64,000 nt of DNA from Natribacillus halophilus (GTDB lineage: Bacteria; Bacillota; Bacilli; Bacillales; Marinococcaceae): NCBI RefSeq assembly GCF_900100185.1, contig NZ_FNEN01000002.1, forward strand, positions 78,061-142,060. Reading direction: 5' to 3'. The number at the start of each line of letters is the position of its first letter. Position 1 is the first letter of the stretch. Position numbers and translations under genes: made by a program. This document shows positions 1-9,725 of the stretch, in pieces. The notes beneath the pieces were generated by a model. That model was given only the letters and a program-made list of their open reading frames with translations. It searched no databases and was not told the origin of the DNA.

Positions 1-163
1 GAGATACCCTGCTTTTGGGGTATAACAACACGATTCAAGTGTCATAAAGATCGGAGCGATCTCCGTTCCCTCGGATATCCGCGAATATATTTGGACTTTG
101 ACGGAACCGTGGAGAGGATCTGGCGGTTTTGCGCCGGGATTGGGCAATGGGCAGCTAAAGCAT

Positions 164-193
164 CAAAAAACCATCCGGTAACACCGAATGGTT
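164..193 (-). terminator. Rho-independent terminator of the ABC transporter operon
   Basis: On the minus strand a stem of about nine pairs (AACCATTCGG / CCGGATGGTT) is followed by a T-run. It begins ten bases past the stop of the last transporter gene, so it closes the operon. The rest of 1-163 holds no gene; it has a solo TGGCGGTTTT unit at 121 like those of the 21-bp arrays further on. Confidence 0.75.
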
Positions 194-202
194 CTTGTTC
201 TC

Positions 203-916
203 CTATACCCCCAGATAATGAATTTGGCTTTCTTTATCCTCTTTAAAATCCTCTGTACTGGTTGTATAGACTATTCTTCCATTAACCAGAATATACACTT
301 TCTGCGCAGCTCTCAGGGCCAGATCCAGATTTTGTTCAACCAGCAGCAAGGAAACATTCCGTTCAGCCATATGTTGACAGACTTCAATCACTCTCTCAAT
401 CACAAAAGTGGAAATCCCCTCTGAAGGCTCATCCATAAGGATTAACCACGGATTTCGAACAAGTGCACGGGCAATGGCCAGCATTTGTTGTTCGCCACCA
501 CTTAACTTCGTGCCACTCACCTTTTTCCTGGCCTTTATTTCCGGAAACAACTCATAAACTGAGTCCGGCGTCCATTCATGTTCGCCCGCATGAGGGGTAT
601 GAGCTATTTGCAAATGTTCATCGACAGACAAAGAAGGAAACAGCTGCCAACCCTGTGGTACATAAGCAACCCCCAGGTTGGCTGTCTCAAACGTCTCCTT
701 ATTCATCACATTATGACCATTAAGATACACATCTCCTTCCCGGCGAATCTTTTCTAAACCGAGAATGGACTTAAACAGTGTCGATTTTCCCATCCCATTT
801 CGTCCCAATATGGCCACGCGCTCCAATGGATTGACTTGAAAGGAAACATCTTGCAAGATATGGGCCTTATCATAATAAGCATTCAAATTTTCTACAGAGA
901 GTAATGATTCAGACAT
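203..916 (-). CDS. ABC transporter ATP-binding protein, LivF-like
   Basis: Second ATPase of a LivHMGF-type importer, energising uptake at the inner face of the membrane. Visible motifs are Walker A GRNGMGKST, signature LSGGEQQ and Walker B LILMDEPSEG. The open frame extends to 1009, but I chose ATG 916 because TGAGGAGG lies seven bases before it and it leaves a 16-bp gap after livG; the longer form would overlap livG by 77 bp. The product is 237 aa, normal for LivF. It is the last gene of the operon. LivF-type ATPases serve branched-chain amino acids, urea and amides alike, so the family does not fix the substrate. Confidence 0.9.
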   Translation of the reverse strand: MSESLLSVENLNAYYDKAHILQDVSFQVNPLERVAILGRNGMGKSTLFKSILGLEKIRREGDVYLNGHNVMNKETFETANLGVAYVPQGWQLFPSLSVDEHLQIAHTPHAGEHEWTPDSVYELFPEIKARKKVSGTKLSGGEQQMLAIARALVRNPWLILMDEPSEGISTFVIERVIEVCQHMAERNVSLLLVEQNLDLALRAAQKVYILVNGRIVYTTSTEDFKEDKESQIHYLGV

Positions 917-932
917 ACATAACCTCCTCAGC

Positions 933-1727
933 TCATTCTGTATTCTGTATTTTATAGATCTTGCGTACGTCTTCATTCTGTTTGATTTCATCCGGAGTTC
1001 CGTCTGCAATGGTTGCTCCTTGATGAAGCACAGTAACGTCGTTTGTCAGACTTAAGGCAAAATCCATGTCGTGTTCAATAGCTAGGATGATTTTTTCCGT
1101 GGCAAGACGTTTGATCAATTTTTTCATAAAGACTCTCTCAGACGGAGATAAACCGGCCATCGGTTCATCAAACAAAATGATATCCGGATCGGGTGCCAAG
1201 GCAATGCCCAGTTCCAGTTGTCTCTGTTCACCATGAGAAAGATTGCTGACAAGCGTATCCAGCTTGTTTTCCAAGGCTACACTTTCAGCTACCTCTTTCA
1301 CCCGACTAGTGCGTTTCTCGTTTTTGAACCACGGAATGAAAAAGGAAAAGAAGTTTGGCAGCTCCCATCCTTTTCCTTGTAAGGCGAGATACATATTTTC
1401 TTTGACGGTGAGTTCATGAAACAAGTTCGAAATTTGATATGTTCTGGAAAGACCCAGTTCACTTCTTCTCTGTACGGCTTTTTTCGTGACGTCCTCTCCG
1501 TAGATGAATACTCGACCTTCATCCAATGGGATTTCTCCGGTAATGAGGTTAAATAAGGTGGATTTTCCTGCCCCGTTAGGACCGATCATGACTCGACTAC
1601 GTCCGCTGTCAATGGTTAATGACACGTCATCAATCGCTTTGACGCCGCCGAATGATTTGGAAGCGTTCTTAACGACCAAAGCAGGTTTTCGATTCTTCTT
1701 TTGAGTGGTTTGCTCATTGTTAATCAT
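933..1727 (-). CDS. ABC transporter ATP-binding protein, LivG-like
   Basis: First ATPase of the importer, 264 aa. Walker A GPNGAGKST lies near residue 51, signature LSHGEQRQ near 163, Walker B IILFDEP follows, then the switch histidine in AIEHDMDF. The start overlaps the stop of the upstream permease by four bases, implying translational coupling. It should form a heterodimer with the LivF-like ATPase just downstream. The C-terminal IADGTPDEIK tail is typical of LivG and urea-type UrtD ATPases. Confidence 0.9.
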   Translation of the reverse strand: MINNEQTTQKKNRKPALVVKNASKSFGGVKAIDDVSLTIDSGRSRVMIGPNGAGKSTLFNLITGEIPLDEGRVFIYGEDVTKKAVQRRSELGLSRTYQISNLFHELTVKENMYLALQGKGWELPNFFSFFIPWFKNEKRTSRVKEVAESVALENKLDTLVSNLSHGEQRQLELGIALAPDPDIILFDEPMAGLSPSERVFMKKLIKRLATEKIILAIEHDMDFALSLTNDVTVLHQGATIADGTPDEIKQNEDVRKIYKIQNTE

Positions 1728-2698
1728 GAATCTTTTCTCCCCTTATACCATTTATCATACAGGCTCTTCATGTACTTGTTCTTGTAGATGAGCCCCATCA
1801 GACCTTTCGGTGCATAAATGACGACTAACAGGAACATGATTCCGATAATGATCAAATATCTTTGCGTATAAGCATTCAAGACAACTTCCAGCGTCTGCAC
1901 AATACTCATACCTAATACAGCACCGATAATGCTGTATACACCACCGAAAATACCGGCAATCAGAACCATTGCTGACGAATCCAGATCAATAGCACTTGGA
2001 TGCATGACTCCGACAAAATAAACGAAAAAGACTCCGGCAATTCCAGCTACAAGTGACGAAATGACAAAGGCAACCCATTTCAGTCGTGAAACTCGATAAC
2101 CGAGCATGATCATTCTCGATTCACTCTCTCGAATCCCTTTCAACTTCATTCCGAAAGAGGAGCGAGTGAGAGCCAGTACCGCCCACACGATCAATACAAA
2201 TGTGAACAGTATAACGTAGTAGAAACCAACATTGGCACCAAAGACATTGAATTGCATGGCATCAGGTGTAGAAATTCCGATCAAGCCGTTAACACCGTTC
2301 GTCACTGAAGCCCATTGTCGCGCCACAGCCCAAATAATTTGGCCGAGGATTAATGTAAGCATAATAAAGTAAATACCTTTGGACCTGTTAGCAAAAATCC
2401 CAAATACAGCAGAAACGAACAAGACCACAACAATCGCTGCCATTGCGGAATACGGGAAAAACATAATCTCTCTCGTTTCCAGAATGGCGATCGTGTATCC
2501 GGAAAGACCGAGAAAAGCCGGAATCGCCAGCGAAACCAACCCGATTTGACTGGCCAAAAAGGCAAATGCTACAGCCATTAATGAGAAATAAAGCACACGA
2601 ACCATCATAGTTGTAAAAAATTCACTCATGATAAACGGCACAGCAAGTAAAAACAAGGCGACTATTGTGTAAATAATCCATTTGGAGATTTGATTCAC
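1724..2698 (-). CDS. Branched-chain-type ABC permease, LivM-like
   Basis: 324-aa integral membrane permease with about nine hydrophobic segments and the LivM-family cytoplasmic loop SSFGMKLKGIRESE that contacts the ATPases. It starts with GTG inside the stop of the LivH-like gene and ends inside the start of the LivG-like gene, so the three are tightly coupled. The C-terminus (YAPKGLMGLIYKNK) is the usual LivM ending. The substrate cannot be read from it. Confidence 0.9.
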   Translation of the reverse strand: MNQISKWIIYTIVALFLLAVPFIMSEFFTTMMVRVLYFSLMAVAFAFLASQIGLVSLAIPAFLGLSGYTIAILETREIMFFPYSAMAAIVVVLFVSAVFGIFANRSKGIYFIMLTLILGQIIWAVARQWASVTNGVNGLIGISTPDAMQFNVFGANVGFYYVILFTFVLIVWAVLALTRSSFGMKLKGIRESESRMIMLGYRVSRLKWVAFVISSLVAGIAGVFFVYFVGVMHPSAIDLDSSAMVLIAGIFGGVYSIIGAVLGMSIVQTLEVVLNAYTQRYLIIIGIMFLLVVIYAPKGLMGLIYKNKYMKSLYDKWYKGRKDS

Positions 2699-3546
2699 TC
2701 TAATCCCCTCCCGAACAATCCCTTTGGTTTGAATATGAGTACGAGTGCAACCGGGGTAAACATGAGAAACAGTTGAAACTCAGGTACATACAAACTACCG
2801 AAGCTGTAAATCATACCCATAATAAGAGCAGCAACGACAGAGCCACCAAAACTGCCCATACCTCCAAGAATAATAATTAACAACGCATATGTAAGAATGC
2901 GCCAATCCTCTTCCGGAGAGACAATGAGATGGGATCCACCGACAACTCCAACGATACCTGCCAGAAAACCGGCCAATACAAACATGGATGTAAATACCAA
3001 GCGAATATTCGTCCCAAGAGCCGCTACCATTTCATAATCATCAACACCGGCACGAATGATCATACCGATTTTTGTCTTATTAAGAAGCATCCATAGCAAC
3101 GTTCCGATGACAATAGCAAAACCTAAAATAAACAAACTCAACTTGGGAACAATAACATCACCCATGATCAAAGGACCTTGCAATAAATCAGGATAAGGAA
3201 TAGACATGGGGCTTCCTCCCCATATAACGATCATGACATCAGCCAAAATGATAGCAACCGACAAAGTCACCAACGTTTCCCGCAGATTATCTCCTCGTAC
3301 TTTTCGCAATAAGAAAAATTCCAATAAAAGTGCTAATAACGCTGTCGCCAAACCTCCTACAACAATAGCCAGGAGCCAGCTTTCCGTATAGCTCATTACA
3401 CTATAGCCTACATATGCACCGAATAAATATAATGCACCATGAGCAAGGTTAGCAACTCTCAATAAGGCAAATGAGAGATTCAATCCAACAGCAATGATAA
3501 ACAGCAAAGCAGCCATCGTTATGCCGTCGATTACTGTCATCCACAT
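2695..3546 (-). CDS. Branched-chain-type ABC permease, LivH-like
   Basis: 283-aa membrane permease with the LivH features NLAHGALYLFGAYVG near the N-terminus, RAGVDDYEMVAALG as the coupling loop, and the ending FKPKGLFGRG. ATG 3546 follows AGGGGTGAT at good spacing. It lies 121 bp after the binding-protein gene and overlaps the LivM-like gene. With its partners it forms the two-subunit membrane channel of the importer. Confidence 0.9.
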   Translation of the reverse strand: MWMTVIDGITMAALLFIIAVGLNLSFALLRVANLAHGALYLFGAYVGYSVMSYTESWLLAIVVGGLATALLALLLEFFLLRKVRGDNLRETLVTLSVAIILADVMIVIWGGSPMSIPYPDLLQGPLIMGDVIVPKLSLFILGFAIVIGTLLWMLLNKTKIGMIIRAGVDDYEMVAALGTNIRLVFTSMFVLAGFLAGIVGVVGGSHLIVSPEEDWRILTYALLIIILGGMGSFGGSVVAALIMGMIYSFGSLYVPEFQLFLMFTPVALVLIFKPKGLFGRGLE

Positions 3547-3667
3547 TAGATCACCCCTAAGTAAGGTAAAGAAGGTACTGCCAAGGGGAAGTAATCAGAA
3601 TCATCCACCTTGGCAGATATCACCATCTGTTCACCATCTCAACTTTCTTCTAATCATGTGTCACGGT

Positions 3668-5041
3668 TTATTCCCAGCCATCATTTTCCTCAAGCTCATC
3701 AATGTACTCCTGACCGAAATACTCTTCAAGCTCTTCAAAATACTCTTCGGCCGTATCAGCGGGGAAATCTGCTGAGTTGTTTGGTTGCTCCATATATTCT
3801 TCTTCCAATCCTTCATATGGACCGAACTGAGAAACTTCTTCATACGTATCGATGACCTGGTTCTCCAATTCGCCGTCGACCATTTGAACTTCCTTGATAT
3901 AAATGTCTTGTACCGCTTGACCGTATTCGTCGAAGTAGAATGAACCGCGAGGAGAATCATCAACTTCCATGGCCATGATTTCATCAGTCAATGCATTAAC
4001 ATCGCTCGTATCGCCACCAGTTGTTTCAAGCGCGTCAATGATAACCCTCATCGTATCGTAACCTTGTAGGGCAATTCCGTCTGCTTCCTCATCGTGCATG
4101 TCAGCATAATTTTCTCTGAATTGCATATTTTCTTCATGATCAAGATCTTCAGAATAATGCATGGAAGAATATACGCCTTCAAAGTTATCCGTTACCTCTT
4201 CCAAAATCGGGATATCTGCTACATTTGTTCCACCGAGCAATTGAGGGTAATATTCACCCATACCATACTGCTCCCAGGCACCCCAGAAGGCAATAGTATC
4301 GGCTCCACCACTATTCAACAGAACAGCGTCATAATCATCAGATATACTCTGCAATTCGTTCATGATTGAACTGAAGTCCAAAATATCAGTCTCATGCCAA
4401 ATCGTGTGCACTTCTTCACCGCCATTTTCATAAAATCCACGCTTAAACCCTGCAGCCTGATCCCACGGATAGGCATAGTTTTGACCGACCATAGCAATTC
4501 TGTCGTGACCAAGCTCATCATGTACAAACTTTCCGAAGTGATAGATGGTTTGTGTACCTGTCCATCCGGCACGAATCAAGTTGTCAGATGCTGCGCGCAT
4601 CGTCATATCTTCTGCTGCAGAGTAACCGGGCATGATCAAAACATCTTCATGATCTTGTGCCCAACTTGCAGCAGCTTCACCTTCATCACCTGTAGAAGGG
4701 CCGATAATGACATCAACTTCATCGCGCTGATGTAAACTGTCCAGACTCGTAGTGAGTTGTTCCGCGTCAGCCTGAGAATCTTCAACAACAAGGTTCACTT
4801 CATATCCTGCGATCGTATTGTCCACTTCGTCCAAGGCTAACTCAACACCTCGATGAGCTTTCTCTCCGTAATCAGCAAACCCGCCTGTCATAGGACCGAC
4901 AAGACCGATACTCATTTCCTCTTCAGCAGCTTCCCCGTCGTTGTTATCATCGTCGTTTGCATCTTCGGCACATGCTGTTGCAATGGCCAAAACAAAAACC
5001 ATCGGTACGGTAAACAAAAAGTAATGAAACTTTTTATTCAT
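3668..5041 (-). CDS. Substrate-binding lipoprotein of the ABC importer (Peripla_BP_6 type)
   Basis: 457-aa extracytoplasmic binding protein. A signal peptide with lipobox ATAC ends at Cys24, so it should be lipid-anchored outside the membrane. After it comes a strongly acidic linker and then the family start MSIGLVGPMTGGFADYGE. The whole chain is unusually rich in Asp and Glu, typical of surface proteins of salt-adapted bacteria. ATG 5041 follows GGGGG. It belongs to the Leu/amide/urea-type binding proteins. Because it sits between the TIM-barrel enzyme gene and the permeases, its ligand is probably the substrate, or precursor of the substrate, of the two upstream enzymes; the ligand itself is unknown. 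Confidence 0.9.
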   Translation of the reverse strand: MNKKFHYFLFTVPMVFVLAIATACAEDANDDDNNDGEAAEEEMSIGLVGPMTGGFADYGEKAHRGVELALDEVDNTIAGYEVNLVVEDSQADAEQLTTSLDSLHQRDEVDVIIGPSTGDEGEAAASWAQDHEDVLIMPGYSAAEDMTMRAASDNLIRAGWTGTQTIYHFGKFVHDELGHDRIAMVGQNYAYPWDQAAGFKRGFYENGGEEVHTIWHETDILDFSSIMNELQSISDDYDAVLLNSGGADTIAFWGAWEQYGMGEYYPQLLGGTNVADIPILEEVTDNFEGVYSSMHYSEDLDHEENMQFRENYADMHDEEADGIALQGYDTMRVIIDALETTGGDTSDVNALTDEIMAMEVDDSPRGSFYFDEYGQAVQDIYIKEVQMVDGELENQVIDTYEEVSQFGPYEGLEEEYMEQPNNSADFPADTAEEYFEELEEYFGQEYIDELEENDGWE

Positions 5042-5142
5042 GGTTTTGTTACCCCCTAATTAGATAGGTACAGAAAAAGATGTTTCTTCTTCTGCGCTTG
5101 TGACAATGTGACTGTCATAATCGTTTGTTATGGCAGTCTTAC

Positions 5143-5973
5143 CTATTGGAAAGAAATCTTTTTAAACTGTTCAACTTGCCCCTTTATGGACGTTTCAGTC
5201 GGCAAGCGTTCAATACTAGACGCTCCGAAGAAGCCAACTACTCCGTTTGTTCTTTGCATAACATATTCTGCATCTTCGGGTTCAGCAACGGGGCCACCGT
5301 GTGAAATAACCATAATGTCGGGATTTACTGCTTTTCCGGCGTCATGTATAGCCTGTATTTTTTCAACACAATCATCCAAAGTGAGAGCCGTTTGGGCACC
5401 GATGGCACCTTTTGTCGTTAACCCCATATGAGCGACCAGTATATCTGCCCCAGCCTGAGCCATTTTCGCTGCTTCTTCTTCATTGAACACGTATGGTGTC
5501 GTAAATAGATTCAGTTCATGAGCTTTGGAGATCATCTCCACTTCCATATCATAGCCCATTCCGGTTTCCTCCAGATTTTTACGTAACACACCATCGATCA
5601 ATCCGACCGTCGGGAAATTCTGTACACCTGAAAAACCCATCCGCTTCAAGTCCTTTAAAAAGACATCCATCACTCGAAATGGATCTGTCCCACAAACTCC
5701 CGCCAATACAGGTGTACTTTTCACAACAGGCAATACCTCCCCGGCCATCTCCACAACAATTTTGTTGGCGTCACCATATGCCATTAAGCCAGCCAAGGAC
5801 CCGCGACCCGCCATTCTAAATCTACCGGAATTGTAAATGATAATTAAATCGATGCCCCCGGTTTCAGCAGATTTGGCGGATAAGCCAGTACCTGCACCTC
5901 CCCCGACAATAGAGATACCCTCATTCACCTGATTTTTAAGCCTTGATAATATTTCTGTACGTGATAAAGTCAT
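5143..5973 (-). CDS. PEP-hydrolase-like TIM-barrel enzyme
   Basis: 276 aa, matching the TIM-br_sig_trns / phosphoenolpyruvate hydrolase family (PF09370) over its length. Landmarks are [11 protein letters not shown] (24-34), AGVCGTDPF (91-99), [10 protein letters not shown] (119-128), His182 in AHMGL and His225 in ISHGGP. No signal peptide, so cytoplasmic. ATG follows GGAGGAAG, 31 bp after the Tm-1-like gene. The family also forms the C-terminal half of the tomato Tm-1 protein, whose N-terminal half resembles the neighbouring gene. The reaction is not settled for most members; role in processing the imported compound is inferred from the operon. The sensor of the local sigma-54 activator is its paralogue. 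Confidence 0.88.
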   Translation of the reverse strand: MTLSRTEILSRLKNQVNEGISIVGGGAGTGLSAKSAETGGIDLIIIYNSGRFRMAGRGSLAGLMAYGDANKIVVEMAGEVLPVVKSTPVLAGVCGTDPFRVMDVFLKDLKRMGFSGVQNFPTVGLIDGVLRKNLEETGMGYDMEVEMISKAHELNLFTTPYVFNEEEAAKMAQAGADILVAHMGLTTKGAIGAQTALTLDDCVEKIQAIHDAGKAVNPDIMVISHGGPVAEPEDAEYVMQRTNGVVGFFGASSIERLPTETSIKGQVEQFKKISFQ

Positions 5974-6004
5974 AACTCTTCCTCCGTTTCCGTTTACGTT
6001 AGGA

Positions 6005-7228
6005 TCAATCCGTATGTCCCATTAACTGGATTAATTTTTGGGCCATGGTCACAGCAAATGCTTCATCATTAATGTGTTGCTCCATTTCAAGAATTTCTAC
6101 CGCGTCATTTGTAATATTGTTACGCAAGGCAGCAAACAGAGCCTTGTTTTCTTGGGGACCAAAAAAGGGCTTTCCTTCCTTATCAATCTCTGAAACACCA
6201 TGAAGTGGGAGGAATATAGCCGAAGATGCATGGTTCATATTTATTTTCTGGGCAATGATTTTTCCCAATTGTTGGTTTTCTTCTTGTGTAGTGCGCATTA
6301 AGGTAGTGGTGGCATTATGCTTATACAAGTGTCGATCTCTATACTGATCCGGTACGGTTTCGATACCTCCAAAGTTGACCATATCCAATGCCCCTGTGGA
6401 TACAACTTGTGGAATGCCTGCTTTAGCTGCCGCTTCCAAACGATGCGGGCCAGCACTCAGCACACCGCCGACTAATTCATCACACCATTCCGTTGTCGTC
6501 ACATCGAGAACTCCTTTGAAATAGCCACCTTCAATCAATGTTTCCATCGCTTTGCCACCTGTTCCCGTAGCGTGAAAGACAAGCACTTCATATCCTTTTT
6601 TCTCCAGATATGCCTTCGCTTGCGTTACACATGGTGTCGTCAGTCCAAACATCGTTGCGGCAATCAAAGGTTTCTCCTCGTCCAGTTGTGGTGTTTCCCC
6701 TTTAACCATGCCGGATATGGCAAAAGCTGCGTTAGCCAATATTTTCGAAGACAACAAGTTAATACCAGAGATGTCTACGACCGAATACATCATCGTTACA
6801 TCTTTCACGCCAATATAAGGCCGTGTATCCCCTGAAGCCACAGTGGAGACCATCAATTTTGGCAAACCCACAGGCAAAGCTTGCATTGAATGCGCTGCGA
6901 TAGTCGTGCCAGCAGATCCTCCTAAACTGATCACGCCCGCTATCTTGCCATCCTCATAAAGCTGCGCCGTTAACTGCCGAGCACCGCGCATCATCACATC
7001 AATGGCGGCACCGCGATCATCTGCAGCTATTAATTTTTGCAGTGATTCACCTCCCCGGTGGGCTACTTCCGCATGGTTGATATCCGCTGCAAAAAAAGGT
7101 TCTCCTTTCACACCACAGTCCATGATAACGGTTTCAATTCCGCTATTTTCAATAATGTCTTTGATGAAGGCAAACTCTTCCCCTTTAGTGTCCAAAGTAC
7201 CCAGAATAAGAATTTTCCCCAAACTCAA
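6005..7228 (-). CDS. Tm-1-like ATP-binding domain protein (UPF0261)
   Basis: 407 aa, full length for UPF0261 (PF06792). It begins [20 protein letters not shown] and carries the glycine-rich segments [12 protein letters not shown] and [13 protein letters not shown] that characterise the family's nucleotide-binding core. First gene of the operon, 21 bases from the predicted sigma-54 start site with a GGGGG ribosome site. The family is annotated ATP-binding from the plant Tm-1 structure; its bacterial function is largely unknown. Pairing with the next gene reproduces the two halves of plant Tm-1 as separate proteins, so the two products probably work as one complex or consecutive enzymes. Confidence 0.88.
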   Translation of the reverse strand: MSLGKILILGTLDTKGEEFAFIKDIIENSGIETVIMDCGVKGEPFFAADINHAEVAHRGGESLQKLIAADDRGAAIDVMMRGARQLTAQLYEDGKIAGVISLGGSAGTTIAAHSMQALPVGLPKLMVSTVASGDTRPYIGVKDVTMMYSVVDISGINLLSSKILANAAFAISGMVKGETPQLDEEKPLIAATMFGLTTPCVTQAKAYLEKKGYEVLVFHATGTGGKAMETLIEGGYFKGVLDVTTTEWCDELVGGVLSAGPHRLEAAAKAGIPQVVSTGALDMVNFGGIETVPDQYRDRHLYKHNATTTLMRTTQEENQQLGKIIAQKINMNHASSAIFLPLHGVSEIDKEGKPFFGPQENKALFAALRNNITNDAVEILEMEQHINDEAFAVTMAQKLIQLMGHTD

Positions 7229-7259
7229 TCCCCCTTTCTTGCCGTTTCAATCATTTTAA

Positions 7260-7276
7260 TGCAATTGCTATGCCAA
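7260..7276 (-). promoter_or_regulatory. Sigma-54 (-24/-12) promoter of the import/catabolism operon
   Basis: The minus strand reads TTGGCATAGCAATTGCA: GG and GC elements separated by ten bases as sigma-54 requires, with TTGGCA and TTGC boxes close to consensus. Transcription would start near 7249, about 20 bases before the first gene. The activator encoded next door carries a GAFTGA motif, which only sigma-54 activators need. Confidence 0.85.
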
Positions 7277-7342
7277 CATTGTCAATCAACCATTATCTAG
7301 CGCTAACCACACGATATTATCGATTCAAAAAGAATTTTAATA

Positions 7343-7393
7343 AAAATTCGCACAAAAGAGCGAGAAAATAAATTCTCACTCTTTTGTGTGCGT
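7343..7393 (-). terminator. Terminator hairpin after the sigma-54 activator gene
   Basis: A long imperfect stem (CGCACACAAAAGAGTGAGAA pairing with TTCTCGCTCTTTTGTGCG on the minus strand) is followed by AATTTTTATT. It starts 34 bp after the activator's stop codon and would insulate the operon's sigma-54 promoter from read-through. It overlaps one predicted activator site, so it may serve both purposes. Confidence 0.6.
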
Positions 7394-7423
7394 TTCACAT
7401 ATGTTGAGAATAATTTTCTCGCA
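7360..7423. promoter_or_regulatory. Two palindromic upstream activator sites (predicted)
   Basis: Two related AT-rich palindromes, GAGAAAATAAATTCTC at 7362-7377 and GAGAATAATTTTCTC at 7406-7420, share flanking GCGAGAA/TTCTCAC-type arms. Their centres are about 120 and 165 bp upstream of the predicted start site, the usual distance for sigma-54 activators acting by DNA looping. They are the best candidates for binding sites of the adjacent Fis-type activator. The left one is also the tip of the terminator hairpin. Confidence 0.55.
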
Positions 7424-7426
7424 CTG

Positions 7427-9265
7427 TTATTCTTCACGTGGTTCAAGCTGAAATTTTTTGATCTTGTTATATAAGGTTCGCCTGGTTATGCCCAAGTGCT
7501 GTGCTGCTTGAGTCCGATTCCAGGAATATATTTCAAGACTATCCTGGATCATCTGCTTCTCCATTTGAGACACATTGCGGTTATTCACTTGGCTTAAAAT
7601 GGGTGCATGATCTTCTCGAACGGGGTCCTCGGTTATCTGGAACGATTCTGGCAAGTCATGTAGACCGATCATATTCCCATCGCACAATATGGCAGCTCTT
7701 TCTAAAGCATGTTCCAATTCACGAATATTACCTGGCCAATCATATTTGACCATGGCATCCAGAGATTCCGCAGACAACCTTTTGATGTTCAAATCAAACT
7801 TTTCATTAATGCTTCTTAAAAAATGATTGACGAGCGAAGGAATGTCTTCTTTTCGTTTGCGTAACGGAGGTATATAGATAGATATAACATTCAGCCGATA
7901 GTACAAGTCTTCCCGAAACTTTCCCTGGTGGACGGCTTCACGTAAATCCATATTGGTAGCACATATAATTCTGACATCCACTTTAATCGTTTGATTCCCG
8001 CCTACTCTTTCAAATTCTTGTTGCTGGATGACCCGTAAAAATTTTACTTGAATATCCGGATCCAACTCCCCGACTTCGTCTAAAAAAAGGGTTCCTTTAT
8101 GGGCCAATTCAAATTTCCCGACTCGTTTCTGGTCCGCACCGGTGAATGCTCCTTTTTCATGTCCGAATAACTCACTTTCCAAAATATCCTTTGGAATGGC
8201 TGCGCAATTCAGTTTCACGAAAGCCTCTTGATAACGAGGGCTATTATGATGAATGGCTCTGACGACCAGCTCTTTACCCGTACCACTCTTGCCATGAACA
8301 AGAACATTAATATTTTTGTCGGCTACTTTATTGACCACATCATAAATTTCTTGCATACTTCTGCTATGACCAACGATTTCATCGAAACCTTTTTTCTTGA
8401 CTAGTTCCTTCTTCAAGCTTTTATTTTCTTCTCTCAATTTAAAAACATTTTTAAACTCTTGTGTCGTTTCTTTAATACTGGCTTCTGCCGGTATTCGCTC
8501 TAAACTGGATCCGCCAATATACCCGATTGTTTTCGTTTGTTCATAAATCATACTGGCTTGCTCTGGATCGTTAATGGGACCGCCATACACCATCGTAAAT
8601 ACATCGGGATTCACTTCCAACGCTTTATCAAAAATACGATTGAGCAAATTCATACTTTCATGAACGCTTTTTCGTTGTGTAACACTGAGATCTCCACCTA
8701 TTGTCCACCCTAAATTGACACATATAACATCTACGTTCGCCTCGGCCATGTGGATGGATTGTTCTTCATCAAATGTGAACGCAAGCGTAAACAAACCTTT
8801 ATCATTCGCTTTTTTCATCAAATCGACTTCAGCCTGGAAGCCCATCTCGTTTTCTTCCAATGCTTCACGGTAAATACCATCAATGACACCAACACTGGGA
8901 AAATTGTTCACACCATGAAACCCGGCTTGAATAATTTCTTCAAGTAACATTTCCTGACTTTTTGTCGGGTCTGTTGCACAAGCACCAAAAATGACTGGCT
9001 TATCTTTTACACGAGGTAAGATTTCTTGACGGCCAAATCCCATGACAAGTTCATTACTGTTGGAATAGGGCATCAAACATGCTAAAGATGATACTCCTGC
9101 TGCTCTGTATCTGCCTGCATTGAGCACGAGAAATAAATCCGCCCCACCCTCATATGCTTGTTTTGCAGAAAGACCAGATCCCGCTGCTACACCAATAACC
9201 GGTTTGTTGTTTTGGATAACATGGCTCAATTGCTCCCTGATCTCTCGTTTGCTTAACATCCTCAT
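7427..9265 (-). CDS. Sigma-54-dependent activator with TIM-barrel sensor domain
   Basis: 612 aa. Residues 1-275 are a PF09370 TIM barrel aligning end to end with the enzyme encoded at 5143-5973. A short coiled linker (about 276-292) leads to an AAA+ sigma-54 domain with Walker A GKSGTGKE (325-332), GAFTGA (372-377) and Walker [11 protein letters not shown] (391-400). A Fis-type helix-turn-helix ([20 protein letters not shown]) ends the protein. The sensor barrel has Asn184 and Tyr227 where the enzyme has His182 and His225, so it may bind the ligand without turning it over. It reads toward the operon it probably controls. Start ATG 9265 follows AAGGTG. Confidence 0.93.
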   Translation of the reverse strand: MRMLSKREIREQLSHVIQNNKPVIGVAAGSGLSAKQAYEGGADLFLVLNAGRYRAAGVSSLACLMPYSNSNELVMGFGRQEILPRVKDKPVIFGACATDPTKSQEMLLEEIIQAGFHGVNNFPSVGVIDGIYREALEENEMGFQAEVDLMKKANDKGLFTLAFTFDEEQSIHMAEANVDVICVNLGWTIGGDLSVTQRKSVHESMNLLNRIFDKALEVNPDVFTMVYGGPINDPEQASMIYEQTKTIGYIGGSSLERIPAEASIKETTQEFKNVFKLREENKSLKKELVKKKGFDEIVGHSRSMQEIYDVVNKVADKNINVLVHGKSGTGKELVVRAIHHNSPRYQEAFVKLNCAAIPKDILESELFGHEKGAFTGADQKRVGKFELAHKGTLFLDEVGELDPDIQVKFLRVIQQQEFERVGGNQTIKVDVRIICATNMDLREAVHQGKFREDLYYRLNVISIYIPPLRKRKEDIPSLVNHFLRSINEKFDLNIKRLSAESLDAMVKYDWPGNIRELEHALERAAILCDGNMIGLHDLPESFQITEDPVREDHAPILSQVNNRNVSQMEKQMIQDSLEIYSWNRTQAAQHLGITRRTLYNKIKKFQLEPREE

Positions 9266-9379
9266 TCACCTTCCAATGGCGAAGTCGTCACTCGCTTTAT
9301 TATATAGACTTCGACACGATGATACGAGTTTCCTTTTTGCCAGTGTAAGTTATTTTGGGCTTACTATGGTCCATTGTAT

Positions 9380-9700
9380 CTAAAAGTGTGATGAAGCGGC
9401 TCGGACATCTCCTGCGTAGAGGCTATTTGATGGGCGGTTTCATGGTCACACTCACTGAGTTTCACTAACACTTCTCCGATGGGACGATGCTCTCGCATAA
9501 TGTTTCCACACTATATCGTCCGATCAAACTATTAACCGGTTCCGAGTCCTTGAATGGCATTACGCACGAATTCAAATAAAGCATACCCTTGATAAAATCA
9601 GTTGAGATAAATGAGGAACACGAGCCGCATTTAAAATTTTTCGATTTACACCAGCAACCCGTAGTGCTCCACACAATACCGATGTATCAATAAATACCTT
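9380..9700 (-). pseudogene. Decayed PIN-domain protein
   Basis: On the minus strand 9700-9575 reads KVFIDTSVLCGALR... and NRKILNAARVPHLSQLILSR, recognisable as the start of a PIN-type ribonuclease with its first conserved Asp. The frame then breaks: EFVRNAIQGLGTG continues in a second frame and NSLIGRYSVETL in a third. There is no usable start codon or ribosome site because the 5' end runs into the repeat array. It is probably the remnant of a VapC-like toxin or PIN nuclease. The rest of 9266-9909 holds no intact gene. Confidence 0.5.
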
Positions 9701-9725
9701 TGGCGGGGAGGGGGCATTGGGATTC

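Noticed and set aside
203-1009. Long form of the LivF-like protein starting at 1009
   Set aside because: The extra 31 residues overlap the LivG gene and are not family-like; a strong ribosome site supports 916.
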